NCBI GenBank assembly: GCA_018857735.1
Contig: JABMCL010001864.1
Location: 562,501-626,500 of the forward strand
DNA: 64,000 bases
Source: Alviniconcha marisindica
Lineage: Eukaryota > Mollusca > Gastropoda > Provannidae
Direction: 5' to 3'
The translations under genes and the position numbers were made by a program. Below are positions 38,260-53,692 of this stretch, one piece after another. Position 1 is the stretch's first letter, and every line of letters starts with the position of its first letter. The notes under the pieces were generated by a model. It was given only the letters and a program-made list of their open reading frames with translations, was not told the DNA's origin and searched no databases.

Positions 38260-40070
38260 CATGACACATTAATTACATAATATTTAAAACCAGTTTAAAG
38301 CAATTAATAACTATGATTATTGATATGTATTATATATATTGCAATATATATATAATAAACACCAATACTCATAATTATAAGTTTTACATTAGTAATAAAA
38401 TATTTGTGACGATTTGACTCATCGGGATAACTGAATGTTGATTTCATATTCACCTGAACAAGTTTGTTCGTTGGTAACTGATTTTAATGTCAATCTGTCA
38501 ATCTGATTCTGTCAGTCACACAGGTTCATCTCAAGAAATTCAAACTCTGTCATAAGCAAATTCACATTTCAAATGTCTTCTCATGTTCGTGTGTGTCCCT
38601 TAGCAAACATAAAACCAAAACATACATACATGTATACGTGTATACACAAACATCATACACAAATTTTTGAAGAGGTAGTCCCTCAAATATTACCCCTGTT
38701 AGAGGAGCATGGATGGCTAGGACATGCTGGTATTGTCGACCATTGTCAGATTCTGATTTATCGATGCCATATTAAAGAAGAGAAGGGGAAAAAAAGAAAA
38801 GAAAAAAGAAGATTTTTTTAAATATATAATTATAAATGCATAATGGCAAATACCAGTGCCATCTGGGAGCAAGCTACACATACCACACATACCAAATCAG
38901 CTCCAAGCTGCTCATCAAGAGCCATACAAAAAAAGCATCTCGTACAGTCTTTAATGAAAAATGTCGGAGAGTTTCTGCCAAAAAAAAGTAAAAAAGGTTA
39001 GGAGAACGGACCATTAGCAGAATAATGACAAGACAGAAAGAGCAAGAGAACTAGGCAGAAAAACAAGAGAGGGGATAGGAAAGGGGAATCAAATGACAGC
39101 CCTGAGATTCCAGACAGGGGTGACATCAGATGTCCCTGGCCTCCCTTCTGGGGTCACCTTAACAAGGACGAAAAGAAGAAGAAGAAGAAGAAAAACAGTC
39201 AATGACTGAATTATTCAGACTCCAAAGCTGCCTAGCACAGCACGAAATCACACAGTGGCATTAGACATTAGTAGGTGATCAATCTCACAGTGGTTGTTAT
39301 TAAGCGGCCCATTGGCAATGGCTCGAGACTTGCACAGGACCAGGACCAAACAGAGTATTGCTGTGCAGAGTAAATTCTCCTGAAATCACAAGCCTGTGCA
39401 CTGTAGTGCATTATATTTATAAAGATTGGAACCAAACTGCCAGAAGGTGGGGGTGGGAGAAAGGAGAAGATTTTGACATTTTTAGTACATGCTAGGTTAT
39501 TTTGGTGTTTCCACAATCTATTAAATGCTGACATGGAATGATGGTTAACAGGATCTTAAACAATAAGAACAATAACATTAACAATATAATTTGTTCATCC
39601 CAGTGGGAAACTAACGTTGTTGTTGGACATCATACACTAATGCAAAACCAAAAATTTAATTCAAATAGTATCTTATTGTCTGCCTTACATACATATGCAT
39701 GTAAACTTGTTGCATGCAAGTGACACAGTATACAAATAATTATGTATGGTTTATAGTCTCATCCAACAGACTTTCATAGAGTCTGCACAGATTTTGACAT
39801 CAGGAAACTTTTGGGGTGGGCGCAAAGTCTAACACACAACAGTCACCCATCCATGAAGTGACCCTGCTCACTCAATCATACTCAACCTGGCTTTTGAGAG
39901 TAAATGCTCTTGTTCTGCACTGCCGACTTTCCAAAGAAGAGAGACATTTTACTGGTGTGGCAACTGGCCAAAGGTGTCAAATTTGTTTTCATACCAGCTT
40001 TTTAAAAGAAAGATAAACTGAAATGCCAAGAGGCAGTGGTTGTAGTAGTGAGGTTATTCATATTTTGTTC
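38260..40070. other. non-coding, no gene seen
   Basis: AT-rich. An 82-codon plus-strand open frame (38573-38821) has no recognised domain and no splice or codon-use support. Confidence 0.4.
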
Positions 40071-40072
40071 TT

Positions 40073-40260
<188 letters not shown>

Positions 40261-40436
40261 GTTTTTGTTGATGCTGTTGCTTGTTTTTGTTTTCAGACAA
40301 ATGGTACCTAATGGTACACTCACTGAGTGTCAGCACCATAATAATTCTCCATCAAAACAGTGTCCATACAAATACAACGGAGTTGAATCCAATCCTGAAT
40401 CTGTTTGCTTACCAGCCAAACATTCATTACCACTTT

Positions 40437-40740
40437 ACAACCAACATAACACATGCTCTGCATGGGTAAATAGGTCTGAATATTTATATTATAATGTTTA
40501 TACTACCAGCCTTCCCTATGGCACAAGAGAAACCAGGTCTGGGCAGATCCCCAAGGAAACAAAAAGTAAAAAAATACAGATTATATTTTAAAACCAACAT
40601 AGCACATGCTCTGCATGGGTAAACAGGTTTGAATATTTATATTATAATGTTAAATACAACCACCCTTCCCCATGGCACAAGAGAAACCAGGTCTGGGCAG
40701 ATCCCCATGAAAACAAAATGTAAAAAAAGACAGATTATGT
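40437..40740. repeat. 150-bp tandem duplication
   Basis: Two diverged copies sharing AACACATGCTCTGCATGGGT-type, AATATTTATATTATAATGTT and ACCAGGTCTGGGCAGATCCC blocks. Confidence 0.88.
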
Positions 40741-40815
40741 GTCATGCACATATAATCATAATGGCACACAAGTTACATTTTTTTACAACAGTTAGCCTAA
40801 GTAATTTGTTGAAAG

Positions 40816-40819
<4 letters not shown>

Positions 40820-40900
<81 letters not shown>

Positions 40901-40966
40901 TAAATAGTAAATTACAATGTCAGTTATTGAGTTACTCCAGAAGTTCACTGAAACTTAAAAATGATG

Positions 40967-41035
<69 letters not shown>
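40820..41035. repeat. (GA)n microsatellites
   Basis: GA tracts 40820-40897 and 40971-41035 flank a 73-bp unique spacer. The second starts the segmental duplication. Confidence 0.95.
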
Positions 41036-41039
<4 letters not shown>

Positions 41040-41104
41040 CATCATGTGTAGATGTATTTCAACTTTACTCAAAATTAGCCTTTTAAGGTCAGCCTGTCAC
41101 TTAG

Positions 41105-41160
41105 ATCGCCCTGATATAACCGCAATGGTTTGACTGGGTGTGAAACACCAAGTTACTATT
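41105..41160 (-). mobile_element. ultra-short mobile element in duplicated unit 1
   Basis: 56 bp, ATCGCCCTGATATAACCGCA ... CACCAAGTTACTATT. Flanks TGTCACTTAG and TGTCAGTGGG match at 7 of 10, an eroded duplication at best. Its copy at 43723-43778 came with the segmental duplication. Confidence 0.75.
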
Positions 41161-41789
41161 TGTCAGTGGGAGGGGGGAAGCCAACTGAAACACCCCTTAA
41201 CAGATAAGAAGATTAAATACACTCTGCAAACGTCACTGACACATGGCACGACCAGAAACTCTGGGCAATATCCACTTTTTTTAGCCCCGTCGGTTCGCTA
41301 TCCTCAGATGGTTTGAGAATGGGTGTGTGCGAGTGCTTGTGTATAGCACTGGCATAGTACGGAATGAACTGATATGTGGATATGCCAACGTAGTGCATAC
41401 GTTAAGTTCATTCCGTCCACACACACACACACACACACACTTATTCTCATACCATTTGAGCACCACGAACCGACGGGGCTAAAAGTGGACATTGTCAAAC
41501 TCTGACTGTTGTGCGTAACAGACGGTAGACATTAGGCCTAACATGTGATGAAGTGATAGAGGCACTATGTATGTCACCATCATCAGCGTACGTCGAGCGA
41601 AACTTTAAGTGACCCGATAAAACTTGAAAGTACCGACACTGCTTGGCGATGAAACTGTATACAGTTTTTGTTCGAAGGTAAAAACCGATTTCAAAGATCA
41701 AAGTTTTAAAACTTACGCATATTCTCTCTCGGAGTTTTAATGGCGTTTGGTGGAGGGGAAAAGTCATAATTTTGACGTGGCGGTGCGCT

Positions 41790-41910
41790 AGTCCCGGAAG
41801 TTTAACTTTTAAAGAAAGTTCATTGCGCCTGCGCGCGAAAGGGGGCGGGGCAACATCCACACTGCAGGCGCTGGAGCGTTGTGTGGGTGCGAGAGGTCGC
41901 CTCTTTTTGT
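41790..41910. promoter_or_regulatory. promoter-like block (ETS, NRF1-like, GC box)
   Basis: CCCGGAAGTT (ETS-like), TGCGCCTGCGCGCG (NRF1-like) and GGGGGCGGGGC (GC box) lie within about 60 bp in CpG-bearing DNA; repeated at 44408-44528. Such clusters mark many TATA-less animal promoters. No transcript evidence. Confidence 0.35.
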
Positions 41911-41984
41911 AATAAAACACCCGCAAAAACCACTAACACTGCGTGCGAGGGGGCGTACAGTAGAACGGTGGTCTTCAACGAGAA

Positions 41985-42101
41985 ATGGATGAGCAACACG
42001 AAGAATTTATTCGCCCACAGAGGTGTTCAATAAGAGACACTTTGTCAATTAGTGACATACCCCAGATCACCACCTCTGGCAGAAGATCGGAGGCCGTATG
42101 A
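41985..42101 (+). CDS. unrecognised 38-codon open frame, unit 1
   Basis: ATG in good start context (GAGAAATGG), encoding MDEQHEEFIRPQRCSIRDTL and then a Ser/Thr-rich tail to TGA. About 80 bp downstream of the promoter-like block. Identical in the second unit (44603-44719). It may be a small ORF, a first exon, or chance. No family recognised. Confidence 0.2.
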   Translation: MDEQHEEFIRPQRCSIRDTLSISDIPQITTSGRRSEAV

Positions 42102-42159
42102 GAGAGCAAAGGAAGACTGTGTGTGTGTGTATGGGGGGGGGGGGGGGGGGGCTACGAGA

Positions 42160-43160
42160 GAGGAAGGGCAGAGTGGAGGGGGCGGGGGTCCGTACGAGAG
42201 AGGAAGGGAAGAGTGGAGGGGGCGGGGGTCCGTACGAGAGAGGAAGGGAAGAGTGGAGGGGGCGGGGGTCCGTACGAGAGAGGAAGGGAAGAGTGGAGGG
42301 GGCGGGGGTCCGTACGAGAGAGGAAGGGAAGAGTGGAGGGGGCGGGGGTCCGTACGAGAGAGGAAGGGAAGAGTGGAGGGGGCGGGGGTCCGTACGAGAG
42401 AGGAAGGGAAGAGTGGAGGGGGCGGGGGTCCGTACGAGAGAGGAAGGGAAGAGTGGAGGGGGCGGGGGTCCGTACGAGAGAGGAAGGGAAGAGTGGAGGG
42501 GGCGGGGGTCCGTACGAGAGAGGAAGGGAAGAGTGGAGGGGGCGGGGGTTCCGTATGAGAGAGGAAGGGGGTGGGGGGTGGGGGGCATCCGTATGGAGAG
42601 AAGGGAAGAGTGGGGTGGGGGGTGGATCCGTATGGGAGAGGAAGGGAAGAGTGGAGGTGGGGGGGGATCCGTATGGGAGACGAAGGGAAGAGTGGAGGGG
42701 GCGGGGGTCCGTGGGGGTGGGGGTGGGGGGGGATCCGTATGGGAGACGAAGGTGAAGAGTGGGGTGGGGGGGGATCCGTATGGGAGACGAAGGGAAGAGT
42801 GGGGTGGGGGGTGGATCCGTATGGGAGACGAAGGGAAGAGTGGGGTGGGGGGTGGAGTGTGGGGGTGGATCCGTATGGGAAGACGAAGGGAAGAGTGAGG
42901 GGGGGGGGGGGGGGGTGGATCCGTATGGGAGACGAAGGGAAGAGTGGGGTGGGGGGTAGGGGGTGGATGCGTATGGGAGACGAAGGAAGAGTGGGGGGGG
43001 GGGGGGGGGTGGATCCGTATGGAGACGAAGGGAATAGTGGGGGTGGGGGTGGGGGGTGGATCCGTATGGGAGACGAAGGGAATAGTGGGGGGGGGGGGGG
43101 GCTCCGTACGCAAACAGCAGAAGGGAAAGAGTGGGGGGGGGGGTGGGGGGGGGGGCTCGT
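42160..43160. repeat. 40-bp G-rich minisatellite
   Basis: About nine near-perfect 40-bp units (GTCCGTACGAGAGAGGAAGG core) from 42188 to 42550, followed by diverged units with GGATCCGTATGGGAGACGAA and long G runs. The unit has no stop in any frame of either strand, so long Pro/Ser- or Gly/Arg-rich frames are artefacts. In unit 2 it is shorter (44790-45180, about four perfect units). Confidence 0.93.
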
Positions 43161-43552
43161 ACGAACCCGGGATAGGAAGGGAAAGGAAAAGGGGGCGGTC
43201 GTCGTCATTGGTAGTAGAATGCTTGTCAGCTTGCTTTGCGTCAGTGTCAGGACTTCGCGACGTATGACTATAATAATTATGAGGTATTATAATGAAGACG
43301 TATAACTGAGGAGACCGGCCTTGAGAAAGGGTAGAACGGTGACCCTGAGATGACCCCCCCTTTTTTTTTTTAACACACTGTCAATCGCAAAGTGTCGTAT
43401 CAAGGCAGAGCGGGACGACAACGACGACGACGAAGATGAAGAAGAAGAAGATAGTCGATGTGATACATAGTAATAAAACATCGACCACATTCTTTTTTCC
43501 TCAAAAAATCCGGAATGGACAAATCCAGTCTAACGCGTTAAAATATCTTAGC

Positions 43553-45770
<2,218 letters not shown>

Positions 45771-45952
45771 ATTAAATCGGCTGGTATCTCTGTACAGCCG
45801 TACATCCACAAAAATCCCCCCTGAGGTTATTCAAAGGTGCTCCATATGCTTTTATCATTCGGGCTCTTTGTGGTTGGCTAAGTCTGCTGTCGATCGATAT
45901 GTCTGCCTCCTCGATCGAGTCACAGGTATGTGGTACTTCAAATCGCTTTATT

Positions 45953-45955
<3 letters not shown>

Positions 45956-46050
<95 letters not shown>

Positions 46051-46122
46051 GAGGAGGAGGAGGAGGAGGAGGAAGAAGAAGAAGAAGAAGAAGAAGAAGA
46101 AGAAGAAGAAGAAGAAGAAGGG
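45956..46122. repeat. (GA)n-(GGA)n-(GAA)n microsatellite
   Basis: Three purine repeats in sequence. A G-rich mosaic follows at 46310-46405. Confidence 0.96.
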
Positions 46123-46658
46123 AAATACGGATATATTGCATTACGCATGATAGGTGACTTTACAGAGTAAACATGATTAAGGTATGGATTCATCACGCAG
46201 AAATTTTCATTGAGCGTGCACAGAAGAACATCATTATTCATATAAGGCGCATCACTGACAAAACTCAAATACCAATTGCGCAACTTCGCGGAGGAGAGAA
46301 ATGTGGGAGAGTGGTGGTGGAGGAGGGGCCACGGGGCGGGGCGGGGGGGGGGGGGGGGGGGGTGAGGGGAGGGGGGGGGGGGGAGGGGGAGGGGGGGGAG
46401 GGGAAGGATTCATAACATTTTCGTAAACGTCCGTACTCTTTTCTAAATGAACCAAAAGGGACAGATCCGCACAGACGGAGATCGCAGCGAAGGAACGTGG
46501 TTGTGTTTTCTCAGTCTATGAAATAGCTTGCGCACGAAAACGCACATCGATTGGGTTGGCTCATGATGCCGCGCCAGAATCACCCCCATGCTGAAACCAC
46601 TCTGGAGTGCGTTTGGCCCGTTACGCGAAAAAAACAACCGCGGGATTTTCTGTACTCT

Positions 46659-46659
<1 letters not shown>

Positions 46660-46692
<33 letters not shown>

Positions 46693-46735
46693 AGAGGAAG
46701 AGAGAGAGAGAGAGAGAAGGAGGGGGGGTTTGACG
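46660..46735. repeat. (GA)n microsatellite
   Basis: Interrupted GA tract. The flanks (46410-46655 and 46740-47035) hold no recognised gene. Confidence 0.92.
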
Positions 46736-47036
46736 TTTGAGGTTTTATTGTCTTCAGCTTACAAGCCCACAAGACAAGGGGGTACAAAACATGATCAACT
46801 TTCCATCACGCACAGCGACATGTAAAAATCATGTAGTTCTTTCAAAAGGGATAAGTAGTATGGATAATAAGGATGAATCATCTGCAAGCGCAAAATACAG
46901 TGCTTTGCCTGCAGAAATTTTCACATTTAATCCAAGTCACTTAACAGATTCGTTTACATGTACATACATAACTAATTATATGCACATATATGTATTCACG
47001 TCTTTCCCTTTCCATACATTACATACACACACACCC

Positions 47037-47450
<414 letters not shown>

Positions 47451-47618
47451 ACTCACCTCACGCAGAAAACACCCCCACCCTCACAAGCAAAATCTACTGC
47501 TTTATAGCCCACACAGATGTGGCAGTGTTTTAGGCGACACAAGAGTCCGCGCATGCTCGGAGTCGATCATTTTCGCCGTATGCTAAAAAACACCTTGGTG
47601 TAGTTTTCTTTCTTTGTA

Positions 47619-47621
<3 letters not shown>

Positions 47622-47714
<93 letters not shown>

Positions 47715-47745
47715 CGTGCGTGCGTGCGTGCGTGCGTGCGCGCGT
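47622..47745. repeat. (TG)n-(TGCG)n microsatellite
   Basis: About 45 TG units followed by CGTG repeats. Confidence 0.96.
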
Positions 47746-48323
47746 GCATAAAGCGCTCCTGGCAAATTACAGCTGCTTATCCCCACGACAGAAAAATGAC
47801 GCTATCTACTCTACACACTTCTTTTGTTTAGTCTGTTCTTTCGCCCCATTTTGTGCTGACTGTTTGGATATCATCACTGAGCCAGTAATAGTGTCTATGT
47901 TATTGTGTAGTCACGTTTTAGGCTCTCTTAACAGTCAGTAGGCTAATCAGTCACCAACCAAACTACAGCCACACAATGCTATCGTTCAAACCGATCGATC
48001 CAATCGACGACTGAAAATGTCAGTCAGATAATCAGTTAGCGTACGTCTAAAATCAGACTGACACTCCGAGCATAGCTTTCCGGCACCTTCCTCCAAACTC
48101 TGCCAGAATTGGTTACACCACTGAGGGGGCACTCGTTATCTCCGCGCAGCTGTCCACCGACGCTGTCAGCTCCCTCCAAAATGTTTGGTTACTATTGATA
48201 AGACCGTGGTAGCAACATAGCGTCCAAGCACACACGTAAACGTGAGGCGCGTCCGCCCAGGTAAAAAAAAAGAAAAAAGAAAGAGTTACGTCTCGATTCA
48301 AAGGATTTTGGTTTTAGTTGTGC

Positions 48324-48353
48324 TGACGTAAGCAACGCGGGCAGTTATAAAAG
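48324..48353 (+). promoter_or_regulatory. candidate promoter: CRE-like site plus TATA box
   Basis: TGACGTAA at 48324-48331 and TATAAAAG at 48346-48353 in CpG-bearing unique DNA. A second TGACGTAA is at 48491-48498. Predicted start about 48375-48385. No supported open reading frame follows, so the transcript is unknown. Confidence 0.35.
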
Positions 48354-48499
48354 ACACGCCTGATATAATTTGTCTGTTACAAACTTACTGCCGATTCAGC
48401 TCCAAATAAAAGCTGTTCGTTAGCTGACAGTTTTCCGAGGCCTATGGCGTAATCAGTTCAGTGGCTGCAGTGGTTGCAGGAAGGATGTCGTGACGTAAC

Positions 48500-49100
48500 G
48501 TATCGTGTTTGTGTTTGTTAAACTAATGACAACGTTCGGCTAATGCAGTTGCTAACTTTATACTCAGACTGTGTTGTGCTTTCACACTGAGAAGACAAGA
48601 GCTGGGCGAAAGGTTTCCTCGTATGTGTTCCGCACTGAATTTTATTACTTCAGCAGCAAGCTATTAAACAAAGCTGGCTGCGTGCAAACTGACACGTAGC
48701 TGATTTTGTTCACAAGTCCCACGCTGTGTGAAGCCAATCCTGATTCCTCATTGGCCCCCCCCCTCCCTCCGCCCCCCCCCCCCCTCCCATCCACCCGTCC
48801 CGGCCCCTTGATATCCCCACACCATCTTCTCCTCGGCCTCCGCTGCAGCCGCTGTCGTATCTCGTCACTGAACCAGTCAACCAGTGACGTAATCACACTA
48901 TCTTCTGACAAAGTATCCACAAAGCGATAAATTTATTGTTTGGCGTATGCGCTTTTTCGCAGCTTCAGTCACGACTCGATTATGTCACCAGTGGAGCTTT
49001 CATTATGAAAAGTATTTACTGCTCTTTTGTTCTTCTTTTTCGTTTGTTTTGCTTTTCTTTCTTTCTGTAGTCTTTATGAACATCGGATTTCTCATTTCTC
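48500..49100. other. non-coding, no gene seen
   Basis: Unique sequence with a poly-C segment near 48757-48785 and a (TC)n/(CTGT)n stretch near 49095-49185. No exon recognised. Confidence 0.4.
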
Positions 49101-49279
49101 TCTGTCTCTGTTTCTCTCTCTGTCTCTGTCTCTCTCTCTCTCCCTCCTCCCTCTCTCTCTCTCTGTCTCTCCCCCCCCTCCTTAAACACTAATCAGTCAC
49201 ATAACCACACAAATACCATGCAAACATTTTTTGCTTCAACGTTAGACCTAAACTGCTACACGTACTACTCAACTTGAAG

Positions 49280-49780
49280 ACGTGACAAGCGGCCGGGTAC
49301 ACAGCCAGAAGACCGAAACACGCGGTTCAACTCACCCACCGTTCGGTTCGGCACTTCACAACGCTGCAGCTCCGCCAGGCCAGGCCGGTTTAACTCATTG
49401 GAGACCGCGAAAGCAATTCCAGCGAAGTTAACTTATCCGAGTGAACAAATCCATCTCACGGCCAAGCGGTTGGGGGTCATTTCCTTGTAGCCCTGTCAAC
49501 GACTCGTCTACTTCCAATTTTACACGCGTCTCCAGCCCTCTCGCTGCGCAGCGTTTTGTCGTGCCTGCGCGCCCGGCGACTGAGTGGCGTGCGGCAGCTC
49601 TGGCTAGACGCTACAGTTGTTCCCGGCCCGTTACTTTCTTCGCCAACACACGGCGCTGAGCGCACGCTGAGTACTGTTCACTGTAGCTCACTAGTGCCGT
49701 TGCTAGTTAGTGTCTTACGAGGCTGTTTAACTCCTTCGCTAATCGTTTCCTGGAGATGGGGTAACTGATGACTGGCGCCG
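49280..49780. promoter_or_regulatory. CpG-rich unique block
   Basis: High CpG and NRF1-like CCTGCGCGCCCGG at about 49563. Could be a promoter region; overlapping short frames on both strands show no recognisable product. Confidence 0.25.
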
Positions 49781-50226
49781 TGTTTCAGCGTTCTAGAAAA
49801 ATGGAAGTCCGCGAGAGAAAAAAAAGTATGGTCCGAACTGGGTTTTACCGCAATCTATTTTTTTTTACTCGTACATTTCTTGTTTTGTTGTTGTTGTGGT
49901 AAATTAGCCAGAAGATGAAGAAGAAGAAGAAGAAGAAGAAGGAAAAGAAAAATGCAACACAAATCATCAGAAAACAACAAGAAACATTTAAAAAAAAGAA
50001 GTTTTTCTTTCGAAAAACCTTTGAAGGCTGGCTCCTTTAAGATCCCCAGTTGCTGAGAATCCTTTTTTTTTTAAAGGGGGGGGGGGGCGGGGGAGGGGCG
50101 GGGGGGGGGGGGAGTTTTGGGGTAGGTGAGAATGCGCACAGCGTATGTACAGTTATTCACTCACTGATCAAATTAATGGCAACAAATCTGAAACAGAACG
50201 ATGGCCCAGAGCGCTCGTGCAAAATC

Positions 50227-50444
50227 AATCAACACACAAGGGAGTTAATTAGCGCTCGAAATGCCTATAAATACGAGGTACATAAACTCCACCAGAGGTA
50301 CATACTCAGTGTCAGAGGATGGAGTTTATGTACCTTGTATTTACACGCATGCCCGGGTGAAAGTTATCGTAGACGACTCAGGTCTTTGTTGCTGTACTTG
50401 TGTTGCGTATTTCGAGCGCTAATTAACTTCCTTGTGTGCTGATT
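50227..50444. mobile_element. fold-back (MITE-like) element
   Basis: 218 bp with paired inverted blocks: outer AATCAACACACAAGGGAGTT and TAATTAGCGCTCGAAAT (about 36 nt, 33 or so matching) and inner GAGGTACATAAACTCCA. A short loop lies near 50300-50320. Related partial copies at 8286, 15719 and 29565 show dispersal. No target duplication established. Confidence 0.75.
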
Positions 50445-50699
50445 CTTATCAAATTGCAGTTTACAATTCTCCTCTTACGACCCAGGAACTGTGCCCGTGG
50501 AATTTTCCTTGCCAGTTCGTTCAGCTCCATTTTCTTGTCTGAATCAGCCATCTACCAACACAACTATATGACATGGGTCAAACAACGAATCAGACTTTCA
50601 GCAGCTCTGATTCGGATGAGTTATGTGATGGATCACGAAAAAGATCTGGTTCAAAATGTATAGGCTTTGAGATCTTGTTTCCTTGAATTAAACAGAATC

Positions 50700-50705
<6 letters not shown>

Positions 50706-50744
<39 letters not shown>

Positions 50745-50753
50745 CCCTCACTC

Positions 50754-50814
<61 letters not shown>

Positions 50815-50828
50815 CACGCCCCACACAC

Positions 50829-50907
<79 letters not shown>
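50706..50907. repeat. (CT)n-(GT)n-(CA)n compound microsatellite
   Basis: (TC)n 50706-50741, (TG)n 50756-50811, (CA)n 50821-50907. The (GT)n and (CA)n arms are complementary and could form a cruciform. Confidence 0.96.
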
Positions 50908-50909
<2 letters not shown>

Positions 50910-51179
50910 TTCATGTACGTGCAAGTGTGCAATCTACCATATGCATATTTATAAACTTACACGCTAGCCCTGAAAACCAGGCAGAGAATGGCGAACTCAT
51001 AAATCACATTATACTGGCCTTTTAATGCATTTTAGCCACATACGTTGGTAAGCCATAGTTGTACCTCCTACCCCTGCAGTGTCAGCTTCACAAACAACTG
51101 GATCAGATGTAATGTATACCTGAACTCAGGCTTAGCTGAGAGTATGTGACTGATTCAGTCATGGCAATCCTAAGGCTTT

Positions 51180-51385
<206 letters not shown>

Positions 51386-51702
51386 AAAAAAACACAAAAA
51401 AACACACCACACACACCAAGAGTAGTCCACGACTGAAGTAACATGTTTTAACCATGAGCTATGTATCTTTTTTTCTTTTCTTCTTTTTTTCTTTATCTTC
51501 GTTTTTCGCTTTCTTTTTCTGTTTTTGCATCCTAGTCTACTTTTCTGTCTGTTAATCAGGAGTACTATGTAGAATTAGAACCTGAATAATGTACGTCAAA
51601 CGCCCTGTCTTGTCTTTCTGTCTCTTTCTGTCTCTGTTTGTCAGTGTCTTTCTGTCTATCTGTCTTCCTGCATCCCCCCTCTCTCTCTTTTCTCTCTTTT
51701 CA

Positions 51703-51723
51703 CACCACACACACACACACACA

Positions 51724-51760
<37 letters not shown>

Positions 51761-51875
51761 CACCACACCACACACACACCCACACCCCACCACACCCAAC
51801 ACACCACACACACACACACACGCACACCACAACACACACACACACACACACCACACAACCACACACACACACACG
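51703..51875. repeat. (CA)n/(CCACA)n microsatellite
   Basis: CA repeats with frequent extra C. Confidence 0.95.
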
Positions 51876-51888
51876 AATATATATAACG

Positions 51889-52118
51889 TAAAAGCCGCGA
51901 TGCTATCGGACATCCTGGTTTATCATTGTGCAATAAACAGAGAAAAGAGAGAGAGAGAGAAAAGAGAGAGGGAGGGGAAAAGAGAGAGAAGGAGAGAGAG
52001 AGAAGGAGAGAGGAAAAGAGAGAGAGAGAGAGAGAGAGAGGGGAGAGAGAGAGAGAGAATATATAAAAGCCGTGATGCTGCCGGACATCCTGGTTCATCC
52101 ATCGTGTGAATAAACAAG
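51889..52118. repeat. pair of about 50-bp repeats around (GA)n
   Basis: AAAAGCCGCGATGCTATCGG and AAAAGCCGTGATGCTGCCGG each lead into GACATCCTGGTT and AATAAACA. A (GA)n mosaic separates them. Confidence 0.8.
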
Positions 52119-52369
52119 ATCTGTCAAACCTATGTTTGCACTCTCTTGCTGACGTGCACTGTTTTATTCTACACCTAGCCTGCATAGTCGGGACAGATAT
52201 GCAGATGCTGTACCGAACAATCTCATCATCTCGCGTCTCTTCAATGTCGCTTGCAGCGTCACAAGCTGTTGTCTTATTACACGTGCACTTTGTCATGGAG
52301 TCAAACTTCAATTATTTCTTCAGAGAGAATAGTTCACAGAAGGCGAATATTATGTTTCGCTAAAACTGA

Positions 52370-53032
52370 AGAAGAAGAAGAAGAAGAAGAAGAAGAAGAA
52401 GAAGAAGAAGAAGAAGAAGAAGAAGAAGAAGAAGAAGAAGAAGAAGAAGAAGAAGAGGGAACTTATAGAGCGCTTTCGGAAAACTCGAAGCGGTTTACAA
52501 TGCGCAAATACCTATAATTATACAAATCAATGGTATATAAGTGTACGAAACATACGAAAATTAACAAACATTTTCATACAAAGAAAACTTAAGAAACAGG
52601 TAATTAAAGCGTGATTTCGTAGTTTAATTGGAAATCCGGAGTCCATGAAATTCGTTATGACAATCAATCCAACTAATTAGATTCGCTAAAACCTAAGAAA
52701 CAGCTAAATAGAGTGCAGTTTCGTAGCTTAATTGTAAACCGGGAGTCCATGAAATTCGTTATTATAATCAATCCAGCCAATAAGATATTACAGGCTGGTG
52801 ATCTGTTGAGGTTAACGATAGAAAATGATTTAGAACAGGAATAAACAGATGAATGTGCGAATAAGTGATTTAGCGAACTACTGAGCCACTGAATTATAAA
52901 ATAAACAATCTTGCTCAAACGAAAGAAAGCACAAATAAATGAATGAATCCGAACGTAAAATCCTATCGTACTCAAGGTATTGAATAAGAGCAGAGAAGAA
53001 TACTGGAATAATAATAATAATAGAATTACCAG

Positions 53033-53104
<72 letters not shown>

Positions 53105-53500
53105 ACACACACAGAGCACAGCAGTCAACTGAAGTAATTTAAAACATACTGGGTGTGGTGGTTTTGGTGGCGGCGGCGATAATTTTCTAGCAGCAGTAGT
53201 AGGTTTTAAACAGATGAATCTTCACATCGGTTTTAAATGTAGTGGCTGACTGAACGTGTCTAATTTCACAAGGCAGGGAATTCCAGACAGACGGAGCAGC
53301 TGTGTAGGAAAAAGAGCGATGTCCTGAATTAACGCTTCGGTCTTAACACGTGCAATGACTAGAGTTTTTGTGTCAGAAGAGGAGCGGAGTTGTTTGGATG
53401 GAGAATACAACACGAAGAAGGCCAGACAGATAAACAGGGGCTGTATCGTAGAAACAGGAGCGACAACGATTGGTAAGCAAGGTGCGACCACCACGTACCC
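52370..53500 (-). pseudogene. LINE reverse-transcriptase remnant, 5'-truncated
   Basis: Minus-strand frames read YDTAPVYLSGLL, SPSKQLRSSSDTKTLVIARV and, after a frameshift, VWNSLPCEIRHVQSATTFKT and KIHLF. This is the typical C-terminal end of CR1/L2/Jockey-like LINE polymerases. The 3' part contains an (ACT)n tract (53033-53102), a GCGCTTT-type tail near 52460-52500 and (TTC)n at 52370-52456. Frameshifts make it non-functional. Confidence 0.8.
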
Positions 53501-53692
53501 ATGATCAACACCCAATACGGTCTCGACCTCCAGCTTGGAAGTGGAGGTGAAAGCAGCTATACTCATGCCCCCCCCCCAAACCCCCCACCCCGCTGTAATG
53601 TCTCAGAAGGCGACAGTCAGAACACACGTACCACCATCCTCACAGATTCCATGAGCTTGCCTCAAAATGTGAAAAGTAGAATGGGAAGCCGA

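Noticed and set aside
38573..38821. 82-codon frame MSSHVRVCPLANIKPK...
   Set aside because: No recognisable domain, no splice or start context; in AT-rich DNA such a length occurs by chance.
42045..43305. Pro/Ser-rich (387 codons) and Gly/Arg-rich (266 and 244 codons) open frames
   Set aside because: They come from the 40-bp G-rich minisatellite, which has no stop in any frame; no start context, splice or homology support.
50756..50907. Terminator-like inverted repeat
   Set aside because: The complementarity is simply adjacent (GT)n and (CA)n microsatellites.
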